Positions 63,504 to 64,000 of a stretch of DNA of 64,000 bases are shown piece by piece (the stretch's first letter is position 1; each line of letters begins with the position of its first letter). Under the pieces are notes generated by a model, which saw only the letters and a list, made by a program, of their open reading frames with translations, made no database searches and was not told where the DNA came from. The position numbers and the translations under genes were made by a program. Origin of the DNA: Desulfobacteraceae bacterium (GTDB lineage Bacteria; Desulfobacterota; Desulfobacteria; Desulfobacterales; Desulfosalsimonadaceae); NCBI GenBank assembly GCA_014237465.1, contig JABZFM010000026.1, forward strand, positions 52,214-116,213. Direction: 5' to 3'.

Positions 63504-64000
63504 ATGGAAAAATCAGTTTTTAAGGCAATGGTGGTCACGGAAACATCGGACAGGAAATTTGAAAAACAAATTACGGAAAAATCCGTCAATGAGCTGCCGG
63601 CGGGTGATGTGCTGGTCAATGTGATGTATTCTTCTTTAAATTACAAGGATGCGCTATCCGCTTCAGGCAATAAGGGGGTTACAAGAAATTATCCCCACAC
63701 CCCGGGCATTGACGCGGCCGGTATTGTGGCAGACAGCAAAACCGATGCGTTTAAACCCGGGGACGAGGTCATTGTGACGAGTTATGATCTGGGCATGAAC
63801 ACGGACGGCGGGTTTGGCGAATACATCCGGGTACCCACGGACTGGGTGGTGAAACGGCCGGATAACCTGACTTTAAGAGAAAGCATGATCTACGGCACGG
63901 CCGGACTGACCGCCGGGCTGTCCGTGTACCAGCTGACCCGCACGATCGCGCCGGACCGGGGTGAAATCCTGGTGACCGGGGCCTCCGGCGGCGTCGGGAG
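63504..64000 (+). CDS. YhdH/AcuI-type quinone oxidoreductase, N-terminal part
   Basis: The frame opens at ATG 63504 with aaggag 8 nt upstream and runs off the end of the window (165 codons present). MEKSVFKAMVVTE..., SSLNYKDALSASGNKGVTRNYPHTPGIDAAGIV, and GASGGVG as the start of the nucleotide-binding loop are typical of the YhdH/AcuI medium-chain group, which reduces acrylyl-CoA or quinones with NADPH. This stretch is more GC-rich than its left neighbours. Confidence 0.88.
   Translation, partial: MEKSVFKAMVVTETSDRKFEKQITEKSVNELPAGDVLVNVMYSSLNYKDALSASGNKGVTRNYPHTPGIDAAGIVADSKTDAFKPGDEVIVTSYDLGMNTDGGFGEYIRVPTDWVVKRPDNLTLRESMIYGTAGLTAGLSVYQLTRTIAPDRGEILVTGASGGVG

Overview
The window reads as a chromosome segment of a strictly anaerobic, probably sulfate-reducing Desulfobacterota bacterium (Desulfobacteraceae/Desulfosarcinaceae-like). 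This is inferred from gene content only: three tungsten-type aldehyde:ferredoxin oxidoreductases (AOR), many CoA-ester enzymes, LiuR-type regulation, a GMC oxidoreductase with an iron-sulfur-type cysteine cluster, and intergenic palindromic repeats. No rRNA, tRNA or CRISPR array was seen.

Layout. 0-3.5 kb: 3' end of mtaB, a LiuR-like MerR regulator, a crotonase, a TetR regulator and an AMACR-like CoA enzyme. 3.5-5.4 kb: an intact IS6-like element with an 8-bp target duplication, inserted just upstream of the AMACR-like gene. 5.6-17.2 kb: a catabolic island resembling peroxisomal branched-chain beta-oxidation. It holds a MaoC-SDR-SCP2 protein, a four-domain HMG-CoA-synthase-like/DUF35/SDR/SCP2 fusion, an SCPx-type thiolase, an Fe-alcohol dehydrogenase, a free SCP2 protein and an AOR. 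In its middle is an outer-membrane protein gene split by one in-frame TGA that is followed by two hairpins. 17.2-23.1 kb: TetR, DUF4404-like protein, monoacylglycerol-lipase-like hydrolase, AI-2E-family permease, LpxR-like lipid A deacylase, exported PCMT, cupin. 23.1-36 kb, minus strand: an AOR-MoaD-ThiF group (ThiF broken), crotonase, ATC-hydrolase-like protein, and a leucine/isovalerate (liu-like) set running acyl-CoA dehydrogenase, hydratase, carboxylase beta, HMG-CoA-lyase-like protein and acetoacetyl-CoA synthetase, preceded by a LiuR-type box.

36-45.6 kb: a GIDE-like/EF-hand membrane protein with LemA, then a GlxA-type AraC regulator divergent from a GMC-SDR-AOR-SDR operon that could oxidise alcohols to acids. 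45.8-49.5 kb: an accessory zone with two toxin-antitoxin pairs among diverged repeats, a YceH homologue, a decayed radical SAM gene, a short ORF and a MITE. 49.5-55.4 kb: SbcD/YhaO-like nuclease, YhaN-like ATPase and an atypical Rieske-like protein overlapping in one operon, then a YkgJ-type protein. 55.5-64 kb: unknown protein, hisE-hisG, Ig-like exported protein, RecB-like nuclease, lipoprotein, mazEF, AAA ATPase, and the start of a YhdH-type oxidoreductase that runs off the end.

Taken together, most of the window is a carbon-catabolism region for branched or cyclic acyl-CoAs and leucine-type substrates. AORs and alcohol dehydrogenases handle aldehyde intermediates, and MerR/TetR/AraC regulators sit beside the clusters. 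Gene decay (ThiF, four-helix-bundle, radical SAM and hydrolase remnants) and several families of small palindromic elements show local genome turnover.
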